Source: Clostridia bacterium
Lineage (GTDB): Bacteria; Bacillota; Clostridia; Christensenellales; Aristaeellaceae
Reading direction: 5' to 3'
DNA: 38,675 bases
NCBI GenBank assembly: GCA_017431005.1
Contig: JAFRLY010000040.1
Coordinates: 1 to 38,675 of the forward strand
Part shown: positions 1 to 7,989 of the stretch, piece after piece
Layout of the letters: the number at the start of each line of letters is the position of its first letter
Numbering within the stretch: position 1 is the stretch's first letter
Notes under the pieces: model-generated
What the model was told of the DNA's origin: nothing
What the model saw: only the letters and a program-made list of their open reading frames with translations
The model's database searches: none
Program-made: the position numbers and the translations under genes

Positions 1-10
1 GCCCCGCCAA

Positions 11-58
11 TCACCTCCTCGGGCTCTGTAGTATGCTGAGGCCTACAGAAAGAGTATA
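11..58 (-). promoter_or_regulatory. 5' region of an off-window minus-strand gene
   Basis: Read on the minus strand, TGcTATACT (an extended -10; TATACT is at 58-53) is followed about 35 bp later by AGGAGGTGA (19-11), a full Shine-Dalgarno sequence. A gene should therefore start just left of base 1 and run away from the window. No convincing -35 is seen. A 7-bp inverted repeat, TCTGTAG/CTACAGA (25-31 and 43-49), lies in the predicted leader. The gene itself cannot be seen. Confidence 0.4.
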
Positions 59-138
59 GCAAACTACTATCTGACGCGAAACGGCTCCCCGGTTTCATGA
101 CCGCATCGGTGCCTTTCGCAGAAAGGCGGAACATAGCT

Positions 139-813
139 ATGAAAATCATTATTCTTTCTGATACGCATGATCTGCTCCGGCCGGAGGTGCTGGCTCTGCT
201 TCCGGGCTGTGACTGCATTCTTCACGGCGGAGATATCAGCAGTCAGGGGATCCTCGATCAGCTTCGGCAGTATGCACCTGTCAGAGCGGTACGGGGCAAC
301 AACGACAGGGATTGGGCGGAAGGGCTGCCTCCCTTCCTGGATTTTGAAATTGCGGGGCTGCGGGTATACATGACCCACAAAAAGAAAGACCTGCCGCGAG
401 ACCTGTCTCCCTATGATCTGGTGGTCATCGGGCATTCCCATCAGTACAGCGGAACCTGGATGGATCGGCCCGGAGCCTCCGGCCGTACGCTGCTTCTGAA
501 CCCCGGCAGCTGCGGACCGCGGCGGTTTCATCAGCCGGTTACTCTGGCTGTGCTGACCGTCACGGAAGACGGCTGGCATGTGGACCGTGTTGATCTTCCC
601 CATTCTCTCCGGGAATCCGCGCCGAAGATTGATCCGGGCAATGTCAGAAAGCAGATAGAGATTGTCATGAAGGAAACGGCGAAAGGCACCGGCGTCGCAG
701 CCATCGCCGGAAAATACGGTATGGAAGAGGCGCTGGTGGAGCAGATTGCCCGGCTGTACGTGACCCATCCCGGCGTAACCGCGGACGGGATTATGACAAA
801 GATGGGGCTGTAA
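139..813 (+). CDS. YfcE/MJ0936-like metallophosphodiesterase with C-terminal extension
   Basis: Predicted calcineurin-like metal-dependent phosphodiesterase of 224 residues in the cytoplasm. The metal-binding motifs appear in the right order: DTHD (8-11), GGD (30-32), GNND (53-56), a lone His in MTHK (80) and GHSH (98-101), then NPGS. YfcE proteins usually end near residue 160-180. Here about 60 further residues follow, rich in predicted helix and resembling a helix-turn-helix (AIAGKYGMEEALVEQIARLY). An upstream in-frame ATG at 97 has no ribosome binding site, whereas ATG 139 is preceded by AAAGGCGGA, so 139 is chosen. The family acts on phosphodiesters such as bis-pNPP or cyclic nucleotides, but the natural substrate is unknown. 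It sits 21 bp upstream of a hydrolase gene and is probably co-transcribed with it. Confidence 0.85.
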   Translation: MKIIILSDTHDLLRPEVLALLPGCDCILHGGDISSQGILDQLRQYAPVRAVRGNNDRDWAEGLPPFLDFEIAGLRVYMTHKKKDLPRDLSPYDLVVIGHSHQYSGTWMDRPGASGRTLLLNPGSCGPRRFHQPVTLAVLTVTEDGWHVDRVDLPHSLRESAPKIDPGNVRKQIEIVMKETAKGTGVAAIAGKYGMEEALVEQIARLYVTHPGVTADGIMTKMGL

Positions 814-834
814 GCCTCAGGAGGGACTGAAATC

Positions 835-1590
835 ATGCAGCATGTGACTGTCATGGATGACGGCATCCGGCTGAGCGGTACGCTGGAGCGCCCGGACGCT
901 GGCCGTTGCCCGCTGGTGATTGTTCTGCACGGCTTTACCAGCAGCAAGGATAAGCCCCACACCGTCGCCGCCTGCCGGGCCATGCGGGAGGCCGGCTTTG
1001 CCACGCTGCGTTTTGATCTGTACGGTCACGGGGAAAGCGGCGGCGATTTCAGTCAGCACACACTCTGGAAATGGATTTCCAATACGCTGGCTATGATCCG
1101 GTTTGCCCGGTCACTGGATTTCGTCACGGATATTTACCTTTCCGGTCATTCCCAGGGCGGACTGACGGCTGCGCTGGTAGGCGGTATGGCGCCTGACCTG
1201 GTCAGGGGGCTCATCCTGCGTGCGCCTGCGTTCATGATTCCGCGATGCGCCAGGGAGGGAAGCATGCTGGGCTTTTCCTTTGATCCGCTGCATATTCCGG
1301 ATGAAATCGAAATCATCAAAGGGCTGACACTGAGCGGAAACTATATCCGTGTGGCGCAGACGGTTCATGCGGAGGATGCCGTCAGCCGCTTCCCGGGGCC
1401 GGTTCTGCTGATGCACGGAGACAGGGATGACGTGGTGCCGCCGGAGGATTCCCGGAAAGCAGCCGGAACGTACCGGCAATGCCGGCTGGAGATGATTCCC
1501 GGCGAGACACACCACTTTGACTGTTTTCCGGAAAAAATGTACTCCCTCATCCGGGAATGGCTGGCTGCGCAGAAGCCTGGTGCTGATTGA
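835..1590 (+). CDS. Alpha/beta hydrolase, cinnamoyl-esterase-like
   Basis: A 251-residue serine hydrolase with no signal peptide, so cytoplasmic. It shows an oxyanion-side HGFTS (32-36), the nucleophile elbow GHSQGG with Ser106, the acid Asp198 in HGDRDDVVP, and a His pair in ETHHF (226-227), one of which completes the triad. Length and motif spacing resemble the clostridial and lactobacillar acyl or cinnamoyl esterases, which cleave small ester substrates such as plant hydroxycinnamates. The real substrate is not deducible. The start is preceded by CAGGAGGGA with good spacing. The gene lies 21 bp after the YfcE-like gene, and its stop codon overlaps the -35 box of the next promoter. Confidence 0.85.
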   Translation: MQHVTVMDDGIRLSGTLERPDAGRCPLVIVLHGFTSSKDKPHTVAACRAMREAGFATLRFDLYGHGESGGDFSQHTLWKWISNTLAMIRFARSLDFVTDIYLSGHSQGGLTAALVGGMAPDLVRGLILRAPAFMIPRCAREGSMLGFSFDPLHIPDEIEIIKGLTLSGNYIRVAQTVHAEDAVSRFPGPVLLMHGDRDDVVPPEDSRKAAGTYRQCRLEMIPGETHHFDCFPEKMYSLIREWLAAQKPGAD

Positions 1591-1614
1591 CACGCCCATT
1601 CGGTTTGATATAAT
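1587..1614 (+). promoter_or_regulatory. Consensus sigma-A promoter for the SGNH hydrolase gene
   Basis: TTGACA (1587-1592), a 16-bp spacer and TATAAT (1609-1614), with an extended -10 TG at 1606-1607. Both hexamers match consensus exactly. The -35 overlaps the TGA stop (1588-1590) of the upstream hydrolase. Confidence 0.8.
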
Positions 1615-1662
1615 GGAGCCGGTCATTCATACTGCCGGATCCGGAATAGGAGGAGGAATACG

Positions 1663-2358
1663 ATGTCTGTCAGTCGTGAGCAAATTGAACAGGAAGTAAG
1701 GGCGGAGATTATGCAGTCTTTCGCTGAGCACTTCAGCAGGGAAAAGGAACGCAAGCTTGAAAACTACCGTCAGCAGAACGCTTATATTCAAAAAGGGCAG
1801 ACGCTTTTCACCGGCTCCTCCCTGATGGAGCAGTTTCCTGTCACGGAATACTGCCTGAATGAAGGTCTGCCGGTTGCCTACAACCGGGGCATCGGCGGCT
1901 ACACCACGGATGAGTTTATTGCTGCCATCGATACCGTGCTGCTGGATCCGCAGCCCGCCAGATTATTCATCAACATCGGCACCAACGATATCCGCCCGAT
2001 GCCTGAAGGGGAAGACTGGTTCGCGCACCTGTCTGCAAATTACCGCAGCATCTGTGAAATCATCCGGGAGAAGCTCCCGGACACGGTTGTCTATATGATG
2101 GCCTATTACCCCGTAAACGGTCAGGCTCCGATGGCCAGGGATAACCCTGGCATGCAGGTGCGCACCAATGAAAACATTGCCCGCGCCAACAGAATGGTGG
2201 AAGCCCTCGCCGCTGAATTCGGCTTTCATTATATTGATGTCAATGACGGTCTGAAGGATGCTGAAGGCAATCTGCAGATTGAGCACACGGCGGACGGCAT
2301 TCATTTTGACGCGGCCGCCTATCGTACGGTGTTCGAACGGCTGAAAAAATATCTGTAA
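1663..2358 (+). CDS. SGNH/GDSL-family hydrolase
   Basis: A 231-residue SGNH hydrolase, probably an esterase or carbohydrate acetyl-esterase, without signal peptide. Block I is FTGSSLMEQF (Ser in GSS rather than GDS, near residue 48), block II contains the Gly of NRGIGGYTT, block III is IGTNDI with the conserved Asn, and block V is DGIHFD with the Asp and His of the triad. The first 40 residues form a charged, probably helical lead-in before the fold. An AGGAGG site 6 bp upstream sets the start. It is driven by its own consensus promoter (1587-1614) and followed by a strong terminator. The natural substrate is not deducible from sequence. Confidence 0.85.
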   Translation: MSVSREQIEQEVRAEIMQSFAEHFSREKERKLENYRQQNAYIQKGQTLFTGSSLMEQFPVTEYCLNEGLPVAYNRGIGGYTTDEFIAAIDTVLLDPQPARLFINIGTNDIRPMPEGEDWFAHLSANYRSICEIIREKLPDTVVYMMAYYPVNGQAPMARDNPGMQVRTNENIARANRMVEALAAEFGFHYIDVNDGLKDAEGNLQIEHTADGIHFDAAAYRTVFERLKKYL

Positions 2359-2381
2359 TCATGGACTGCCCCATATCTGTG

Positions 2382-2416
2382 AAAACGCGCTCCGGCAAAT
2401 GCCGGAGCGCGTTTTT
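2382..2416. terminator. Bidirectional intrinsic terminator
   Basis: A perfect 15-bp stem, AAAACGCGCTCCGGC / GCCGGAGCGCGTTTT, with a 4-base AAAT loop, ends in TTTTT on the plus strand and in a U run from the AAAA arm on the minus strand. It serves the SGNH hydrolase (+) and the NHLP export operon (-), whose last stop codon touches the hairpin. Confidence 0.9.
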
Positions 2417-4605
2417 CATGCAGGGGTATCCAGCCGCTGCCGGGAAACAAGATCAGCGAAGAATCTGCCCTTCCCGATCAGCTCATCGTACGTCCCGTCC
2501 TCAACAATCTGTCCCTGATCCAGCACCAGAATCCGGTCACAGTGCCGGATCGTGGAAAGGCGGTGGGCAATCACGATTCGGGTGCAGCCCATGGCGTCCA
2601 GCGCATCCGAAACCTGCTTCTGCGTTTTGTTGTCCAGCGCGCTGGTCGCCTCATCAAACATCAAAATTCTGGGCTTCGGTGCAATTGCCCGCGCAATCAT
2701 GATACGCTGCTTCTGCCCGCCGGAAATACCGCCCTGGCCTTCGGAAATCAGCGTGTGCATGCCCATCGGCATCGCCCGGATATCATCGGCGATCCCCGCC
2801 TTTTCCGCGGCATCCCATGCATCGTCCAGCGTCAGCTCAGGTGCGGTGATCACGATGTTGGAATAGATATCTCCCTGAAACAGTCCGCCGTTCTGCATCA
2901 CGGTGCCGATTCTGCGGCGCAGGGAGCTCAGGTCAAGGCGGTTGATGTTTCTGCCGTCATAATAGACCGCGCCTTTTTCAGCTTTTTCAAAGCCCAGCAG
3001 CAGCCGCATCAGCGTGGACTTTCCGCATCCCGTTCTGCCGACAATGGCGACATATTCCCCCGGCCTGATCTTCAGGGACAGCTTGTTGATAATATAAGGC
3101 GTATTTTCGCTGTAACGGAAGCAGACGTTATTCAGCTCAATTCCGCCGGAAAGCCGGGTCACTATTTCCCGGTTCTCGCCTGTTTCGGGTTCTGCCTCGA
3201 GGAACAGCCTGGCCATTTCCATCGTCGGCCGGATTCTTGCCGCTGTCAGAGCGATTCCCGCCAGGGAGGAGAAAGCGCTCATAACGGATCCGTATGCTGC
3301 TGTGAAGGCAAAATAGGAAGACTGATCAACCCCGTTCTGAACAGCCAGATAATACAGAATGACCGTGGACGCGAGAGAAATCGCCAGAGTGATACCGCTG
3401 TTGACCTTGATGAAAGCAGGCGGATTGAATTTGAATTCCGCTTCCTCTGTATACAGATTCAGCCATCTGGCGAAGGATCGTTTTTCAGCGCCGGCCAGCT
3501 TGATTTTCTGCACGCCGGTGATCATGGAATAGGACATGCCCGATTCTCTGGCCGCGCGCTCCATGGTCTGCCGGTTCAGGCGGGCCTGAACCAGGGAGGT
3601 CAGGATGCTGAAGACAACAGTCACCAGCATGATCATCAGGGAAGGAACAGCCAGGGACGGCGCGAAGCTGAAAATCTGCGGGAAATACAGAAGGGACAGC
3701 AGAGACGTCAGGCTTGCTGACATCACAGTCCCCAGCAGCATGTCGCACAGGGAGTTGACGGCCAGGGACCGGTTGGCCAGCTCTCCGGCGCTGTACTGCC
3801 GGAAGAAACTGGGCGGCAGCGACATGATGCGCATCATCATGGAGGCTTGAATGCCCAGCGAGGTCTTGCTCTGAACGCGGTTCATATACAGAGAGCGGAC
3901 AGAACTGAGCATCTGGGAGGAAAGTGAAGTGCAGAACAGACAGACGGCGATAGCGATCAGCATGGAAACGCTCCCACTGGTCCGCACCGGTCCGGTCAGC
4001 GCCTGGGTAATACGCGGAATCAGAAGTCCTGTCAGTGTGAATGCCAGTGCTGAAAGTACAATCAGGATGACATCATTGACCGAGAGACAGTCCTTCATAT
4101 ACTTAATGAGATCCGGAATACCGATTTTCCTCTGCGGCAGCGGCTGATAGAAGCAATAGGCCTCCCGCTCAAACAGCGCCGCGGTTTTTTTGTTCAGTTT
4201 GACTTTTTTCCCTGTTTTTCTGTCCGTATAAACATACCCGCGCCACGTCCCGGGCAGCAGGGTGACAGGATCTCCGTTCTCCCTGTCAAATGCAAGAATC
4301 GGGCCGAAGGCATCCCTGTACCAGCCTTCCTCCAGCAGGATATCCCGGCGCATCATGCCGTAAGGCCGGAGACAGTAGTCCACATATTCTTCCTGATCTC
4401 TGACAGACTGCGGAACCTCTATCGGCTTGTAATGATAGTATTTCAGAATTTCATCAATTGCCTGCCGGGTAACAATGCGGTCGCTGCGCACCCGGGATGC
4501 CGCGCGCTGACCCATGACCACTCCCGCGGCCTGAAATAATGAGTCTTCAAAAAGCTGTTGATCCAGATCGTTTCGCTGCTGAATCTGCTTCTCAAACCAG
4601 CCCAC
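2416..4605 (-). CDS. NHLP-type peptide export ABC transporter, non-peptidase subunit
   Basis: A 729-residue fused permease/ATPase of the type called the NHLP (NHLM) bacteriocin system ATP-binding protein. About 160 soluble N-terminal residues with no catalytic motif come first, then a type I exporter membrane domain (about 165-460, several hydrophobic helices), then an ATPase domain with Walker A GRTGCGKST (near 520), signature SGGQKQR (near 625) and Walker B ILMFDEATSALD (near 645). It starts at GTG, preceded by AAGGAGGT, 15 bp after the peptidase-bearing partner gene. The two probably form a heterodimeric exporter that cleaves and secretes a peptide carrying a nitrile-hydratase-like or Nif11 leader. 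No such peptide is encoded in the window. Confidence 0.88.
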   Translation of the reverse strand: MGWFEKQIQQRNDLDQQLFEDSLFQAAGVVMGQRAASRVRSDRIVTRQAIDEILKYYHYKPIEVPQSVRDQEEYVDYCLRPYGMMRRDILLEEGWYRDAFGPILAFDRENGDPVTLLPGTWRGYVYTDRKTGKKVKLNKKTAALFEREAYCFYQPLPQRKIGIPDLIKYMKDCLSVNDVILIVLSALAFTLTGLLIPRITQALTGPVRTSGSVSMLIAIAVCLFCTSLSSQMLSSVRSLYMNRVQSKTSLGIQASMMMRIMSLPPSFFRQYSAGELANRSLAVNSLCDMLLGTVMSASLTSLLSLLYFPQIFSFAPSLAVPSLMIMLVTVVFSILTSLVQARLNRQTMERAARESGMSYSMITGVQKIKLAGAEKRSFARWLNLYTEEAEFKFNPPAFIKVNSGITLAISLASTVILYYLAVQNGVDQSSYFAFTAAYGSVMSAFSSLAGIALTAARIRPTMEMARLFLEAEPETGENREIVTRLSGGIELNNVCFRYSENTPYIINKLSLKIRPGEYVAIVGRTGCGKSTLMRLLLGFEKAEKGAVYYDGRNINRLDLSSLRRRIGTVMQNGGLFQGDIYSNIVITAPELTLDDAWDAAEKAGIADDIRAMPMGMHTLISEGQGGISGGQKQRIMIARAIAPKPRILMFDEATSALDNKTQKQVSDALDAMGCTRIVIAHRLSTIRHCDRILVLDQGQIVEDGTYDELIGKGRFFADLVSRQRLDTPA

Positions 4606-4620
4606 CGGTCAGCACCTCCT

Positions 4621-6804
4621 TTACTCGCTTGCGACAAGCTCAGTATAAACGCCGCCCCGCCGTATCAGTTCATCGTGCGTTCCCCGTTCCGCCACCATGC
4701 CGTGATCCAGAACGATGATCTCGTCACAGTCGCGGATGGTGGAAAGGCGGTGTGCTATAACGATGCAGGTAATTCCGCGTTCCTTGATGGCCCTGACAAC
4801 CTCGTACTCCGTCTTTGCGTCCAGCGCGGAGGTTGCTTCATCCAGAATGATGACGGAGGGATCCTGTGCCAGCACACGGGCTATCTCCAGCTGCTGCCGC
4901 TGTCCGCCGGACAGATCCTTCCCGCCGGACACAATCCTGCTGTCATACCCGCCCTCGCGCTGCATGATATCTTCATGAATTCCGGCGTCCCGTGCCGCCA
5001 GAATCATTTCAAAATCCTGAATGGACTCATCCCACATTTTAATGTTATCGGCTACGGTTCCGTCAAACAGCATAATATCCTGGTCCACCACTGCCAGCGA
5101 TCCCGTCATCACAGCGCGGGGATACCGGCAGCGGGGCTTCCCGTCAAACAGGATTTCACCTTCCCATGGATTGTAAAGTCCGGAAATCATTTTGGAGATA
5201 GTGGATTTTCCGCTGCCGGAGGCGCCCACAAAGGCGACCCTGCTTCCGGACTTCATTGACATTGAGAAGTCCCGGATCAGCGGCTCCGCCAGTCTGGAAT
5301 AGCCGAAGGTGATGTTCTTCAGCTCCACATTTCCGCGCAGCTTATCCATTGCCTGTCCGGCATCTCCTTCAGTGTCTGCTGCATTCTGATCCTCCGGATA
5401 TTCCATCACGTCCTCCACGCGTTCCATCTGCGTGCGCATCTCCTGGAGCATCTGGCCGGTGCTGATAAATTCCATCGCGGGAGCCATAAAGGAGCTCAGG
5501 AAGCCATTAAACATCTGCAGGACGCCCAGCGTAAGATCTCCCCGCATGATGAACCAGATTCCCAGAACCAGCACAGCGTATCCCGCCAGAGTGTTGAAGA
5601 GCATAGGCACAGTACCCAGCAGCGCGTTTGTTCTGGTTGCTTTCACATTCTGAGCGTTGACGGATGCCTGATAGCCTGCCCATTTACGGAAAAAACCCCG
5701 TTCAGCGCCGCTGGCCTTGATAGTCTCCACCATTTCAATCCCGGAAACCGTGGTGGATGCAAGCTTGCCCGCGTCACGCTGCATAACGCGGGTAATATTG
5801 ATCCGCTTCTGTGAAATGATACGCAGCATGACAATATTGAGCGCGATGGTGGCAATGCCTATGGCCGTCAGCACCACGCTTCGCCGGAGCATCAGAACAA
5901 GGTAGAAGATCATCATGGCCGTGTTCAGGGCAAGGGGCGCCAGCGTATCGACCAGCGTGCCGGCAATGGATTCGTTGGTCTCCCGCCGCTGCTGAATATC
6001 ACCCGCCAGGCGCTGGGAGAAGAATTCCATGGGCATATGAAGCACCTTCCACATATAGGAGGTGCTGCCGATCACAGACATCTTTCCGTTGATTTTCAGA
6101 GAGTAAACAGCCTGTACCCAGGCAACGATAACCTGCAGGACTCCCAGTCCGATCAGTATGCCGGTAAACGGAATCAGCCAGTCCACGTTGATGCCTGTAA
6201 GCAGTCGGTCCATAAAGACCCGGGACATAATGGGATTCACAATGCCAAACATATAGGAGATGATGGTGGTGATCATCACGAAAGCAACAGCCGCGCCTGC
6301 GCCGATCAGACGTTTCCTGGCGAATTCAATCGTGCTCTTCTGTTTTCCTTCCGGATGAAAATCCGGACCCGGAGAAGGAATCAGAACGATACCGGTAAAG
6401 GATTTCTCAAACTCCTCAGCGTCAATCCTGACAAAGCCCCTTGCAGGATCATTGATGTAAGCGTGTCCCCTTCTGAAGCCGTTCAGCACGACAAAGTGGT
6501 TGAAATTCCAGTGAATAATGCAGGGGAACCTTCCCTGCTCCCGGATGGTTTCCGGATTCATGCGGTAGGCATCCACCTGAAAGCCGTAGCTCTGCGCCGC
6601 CAGATATACATTCTTGGCGTTGGAGCCGTCCCGGGACACGCCGCAGTCCGCGCGGACCTGTTCCAGCGGCACCCATTTCCCGTAGTACGCCATCACCATG
6701 GCCAGGGAGGCAGCGCCGCATTCCAGCGCTTCCAGCTGCATGATAACAGGCACTCTGGCAACGCCTCCGGCGGCAACAGGCTTCTCTCTCTTTCCTCTCA
6801 TCAT
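4621..6804 (-). CDS. NHLP-type export ABC transporter with C39 leader peptidase
   Basis: A 727-residue peptidase/permease/ATPase. The N-terminal C39 domain (about 15-150) has catalytic Cys29 in LECGAASLAMV, His103 in NFNHFVVL and Asp119 in INDPARG, so it should be active and cut after a double-Gly type leader. The membrane domain spans about 165-460. The ATPase has GASGSGKST (near 531), LSGGQRQQ (near 633) and VIILDEATSALD. This layout is characteristic of the NHLP (NHLM) bacteriocin export family. Two ATGs lie in tandem at 6804 and 6801, preceded by AAGAGGTGAA; either could be used. It is the middle gene of a three-gene minus-strand operon, 11 bp after the HlyD-like gene. Confidence 0.92.
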   Translation of the reverse strand: MMRGKREKPVAAGGVARVPVIMQLEALECGAASLAMVMAYYGKWVPLEQVRADCGVSRDGSNAKNVYLAAQSYGFQVDAYRMNPETIREQGRFPCIIHWNFNHFVVLNGFRRGHAYINDPARGFVRIDAEEFEKSFTGIVLIPSPGPDFHPEGKQKSTIEFARKRLIGAGAAVAFVMITTIISYMFGIVNPIMSRVFMDRLLTGINVDWLIPFTGILIGLGVLQVIVAWVQAVYSLKINGKMSVIGSTSYMWKVLHMPMEFFSQRLAGDIQQRRETNESIAGTLVDTLAPLALNTAMMIFYLVLMLRRSVVLTAIGIATIALNIVMLRIISQKRINITRVMQRDAGKLASTTVSGIEMVETIKASGAERGFFRKWAGYQASVNAQNVKATRTNALLGTVPMLFNTLAGYAVLVLGIWFIMRGDLTLGVLQMFNGFLSSFMAPAMEFISTGQMLQEMRTQMERVEDVMEYPEDQNAADTEGDAGQAMDKLRGNVELKNITFGYSRLAEPLIRDFSMSMKSGSRVAFVGASGSGKSTISKMISGLYNPWEGEILFDGKPRCRYPRAVMTGSLAVVDQDIMLFDGTVADNIKMWDESIQDFEMILAARDAGIHEDIMQREGGYDSRIVSGGKDLSGGQRQQLEIARVLAQDPSVIILDEATSALDAKTEYEVVRAIKERGITCIVIAHRLSTIRDCDEIIVLDHGMVAERGTHDELIRRGGVYTELVASE

Positions 6805-6815
6805 TCATTCACCTC

Positions 6816-7238
6816 TTACCGGATCAGAAAGGAAAGCGGAGAAACCGTTTCCAGTACAACCTTCACGTCATAGGTGCCTGCCTCCAGCGCGATCGGGGCA
6901 TATGCCACCTGCCTGCCTCTTTCATCCTTTTCCACGCGGGCGATGCTGTAATCCTGATTGCCGATGCGGATTTTCATATCTGAAGTCAGCGGGATATACG
7001 CGGTTTCTCTCAGGGTAATCCGGGCCGTTCCGTTTTCAATCACCGCGGAAGCTCTGACAGTTGTTTCAAGCTCTCCCACAGAAGCCCAGGCAAGCAATCC
7101 CGCAAGAAGAAAAATCACTGCCGCGAGGATGATCCAGACCTGGGGTGTCGTCACCTTCAGATATCCGTTCATCTGTTCAGGTGAACGGATCTGATCCAGT
7201 GCCTTTTTATTGTAGAGCGTTTTCTCCCGTTCTGACAT
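6816..7238 (-). CDS. Miniature HlyD-like secretion protein of an NHLP cassette
   Basis: A 140-residue single-pass membrane protein. Residues 1-32 are cytoplasmic and carry the stretch RSPEQMNGYLKVTTP, which resembles the start of NHLP-system secretion (HlyD-type) proteins. One transmembrane helix follows at about 34-51, then about 85 residues of beta-rich extracytoplasmic sequence ending in SPLSFLIR. Normal family members have about 400 residues, with a coiled-coil hairpin and a lipoyl-like domain in between; both are missing here, with no sign of frameshift or damage. A GAGGAGAGG site 10-15 bp upstream supports the start. It is the first gene of the export operon and probably an adaptor for the two ABC proteins. 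Confidence 0.75.
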   Translation of the reverse strand: MSEREKTLYNKKALDQIRSPEQMNGYLKVTTPQVWIILAAVIFLLAGLLAWASVGELETTVRASAVIENGTARITLRETAYIPLTSDMKIRIGNQDYSIARVEKDERGRQVAYAPIALEAGTYDVKVVLETVSPLSFLIR

Positions 7239-7282
7239 AATGAATCAACCTCTCCTCATCGTTGCCTGTTACATATTAAAAT

Positions 7283-7312
7283 ATTATATACGAAAAAGGC
7301 TGAAAAAAACAA
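7283..7312 (-). promoter_or_regulatory. Promoter of the NHLP export operon
   Basis: On the minus strand, TTGTTT (7312-7307), 18 bp and TATAAT (7288-7283), about 45 bp ahead of the first start codon. The rest of the 7239-7423 gap shows no small open frame resembling a leader peptide. Confidence 0.65.
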
Positions 7313-7423
7313 TGTCGCACAGCACAATAACGGCCGGGACTGTAGCAAGCGGAAAAACCTCATCCGGTACTGTCCGGGATCCTTCAGGCCGGACTCATGT
7401 GTCCTGACGCTGTATCCCGTGAA

Positions 7424-7759
7424 CTACCGCAGTATTTTTTCCATCGGCCAGCCCTTCGCCAGCTCATCTGTCAGCTTGTCCAGCTGACGGATCTTTTTCA
7501 TCAGTGGATCGGTAATGGCTTCCACCTGAATGCCGCATACCCTGCCGGTAATCATTTCTGCCCTGGGGTTATAGGCAGGCGCGTTTTCAAAAAAGGAACG
7601 GCAGGTTACATCAAGGTCAGTGACAGCCATATCATAGCCTGTCAGCCACTGAATGACGGCATCCACCTCTGCACGGGTACGGCCTTTGCGTTCAGCCTTC
7701 TGCACCAGCAGCGGATACACCTTTGAAAACTGCATGTCAAATATGGATTGGCGGGGCAT
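7424..7759 (-). CDS. DUF2200 family protein
   Basis: A 111-residue soluble protein matching the DUF2200 pattern over its whole length: FDMQFSKVYPLLVQKAERKG near the start, VIQWLTGYD in the middle, GRVCGIQVEAITDPLMKKIR, then LDKLTDELAKG and an EKILR end. The function of this family is unknown. Its conserved charged residues and lack of membrane segments suggest a small cytoplasmic protein. A GGGAGG site precedes the ATG. It is a single-gene unit, divergent from the GH27 operon, and unrelated by sequence to the NHLP genes downstream of it. Confidence 0.85.
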   Translation of the reverse strand: MPRQSIFDMQFSKVYPLLVQKAERKGRTRAEVDAVIQWLTGYDMAVTDLDVTCRSFFENAPAYNPRAEMITGRVCGIQVEAITDPLMKKIRQLDKLTDELAKGWPMEKILR

Positions 7760-7839
7760 AGGAACCTCCCGGATCAGGCACTGAGGCTGTCCGTCTGTTA
7801 TGCAGATGAAAGCCTTTCCTGGATTTCTTTGTGATCTTT

Positions 7840-7868
7840 ATTATACATGCCTGCCTCCCCGTTGTATA
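7840..7868 (-). promoter_or_regulatory. Promoter of the DUF2200 gene
   Basis: On the minus strand, TATACA (7868-7863), 17 bp and TATAAT (7845-7840). The -10 is perfect and the -35 matches 4 of 6 bases. It is back to back with the GH27 promoter. Confidence 0.55.
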
Positions 7869-7925
7869 CAAGCAGGTTTCAAAAGTTTTCCGCACCTGAA
7901 GCCGTATCCGGCCGGATACTTCGGG

Positions 7926-7954
7926 TTGTGTTTGGATGCCTGCTTTGATATAAT
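7926..7954 (+). promoter_or_regulatory. Extended -10 promoter of the GH27 operon
   Basis: TGaTATAAT, with TG at 7946-7947 and TATAAT at 7949-7954. The -35 candidate TTGTGT (7926-7931) lies 17 bp upstream but is weak. The core TTTGATATAAT is identical to that of the SGNH hydrolase promoter. Confidence 0.6.
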
Positions 7955-7989
7955 AATAAATTGATTTCTTGATTCTGGGAGGCACCTGT

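Noticed and set aside
10-20. ATCACCTCCTC, similar to the 3' end of 16S rRNA
   Set aside because: The flanking bases do not match 16S rRNA. On the minus strand it is a normal AGGAGGTGA ribosome binding site.
7320-7423. Hairpin GTCCGG / CCGGAC as a terminator of the DUF2200 gene
   Set aside because: The stem is only 6 bp with an 11-base loop, and the T-run is too far away.
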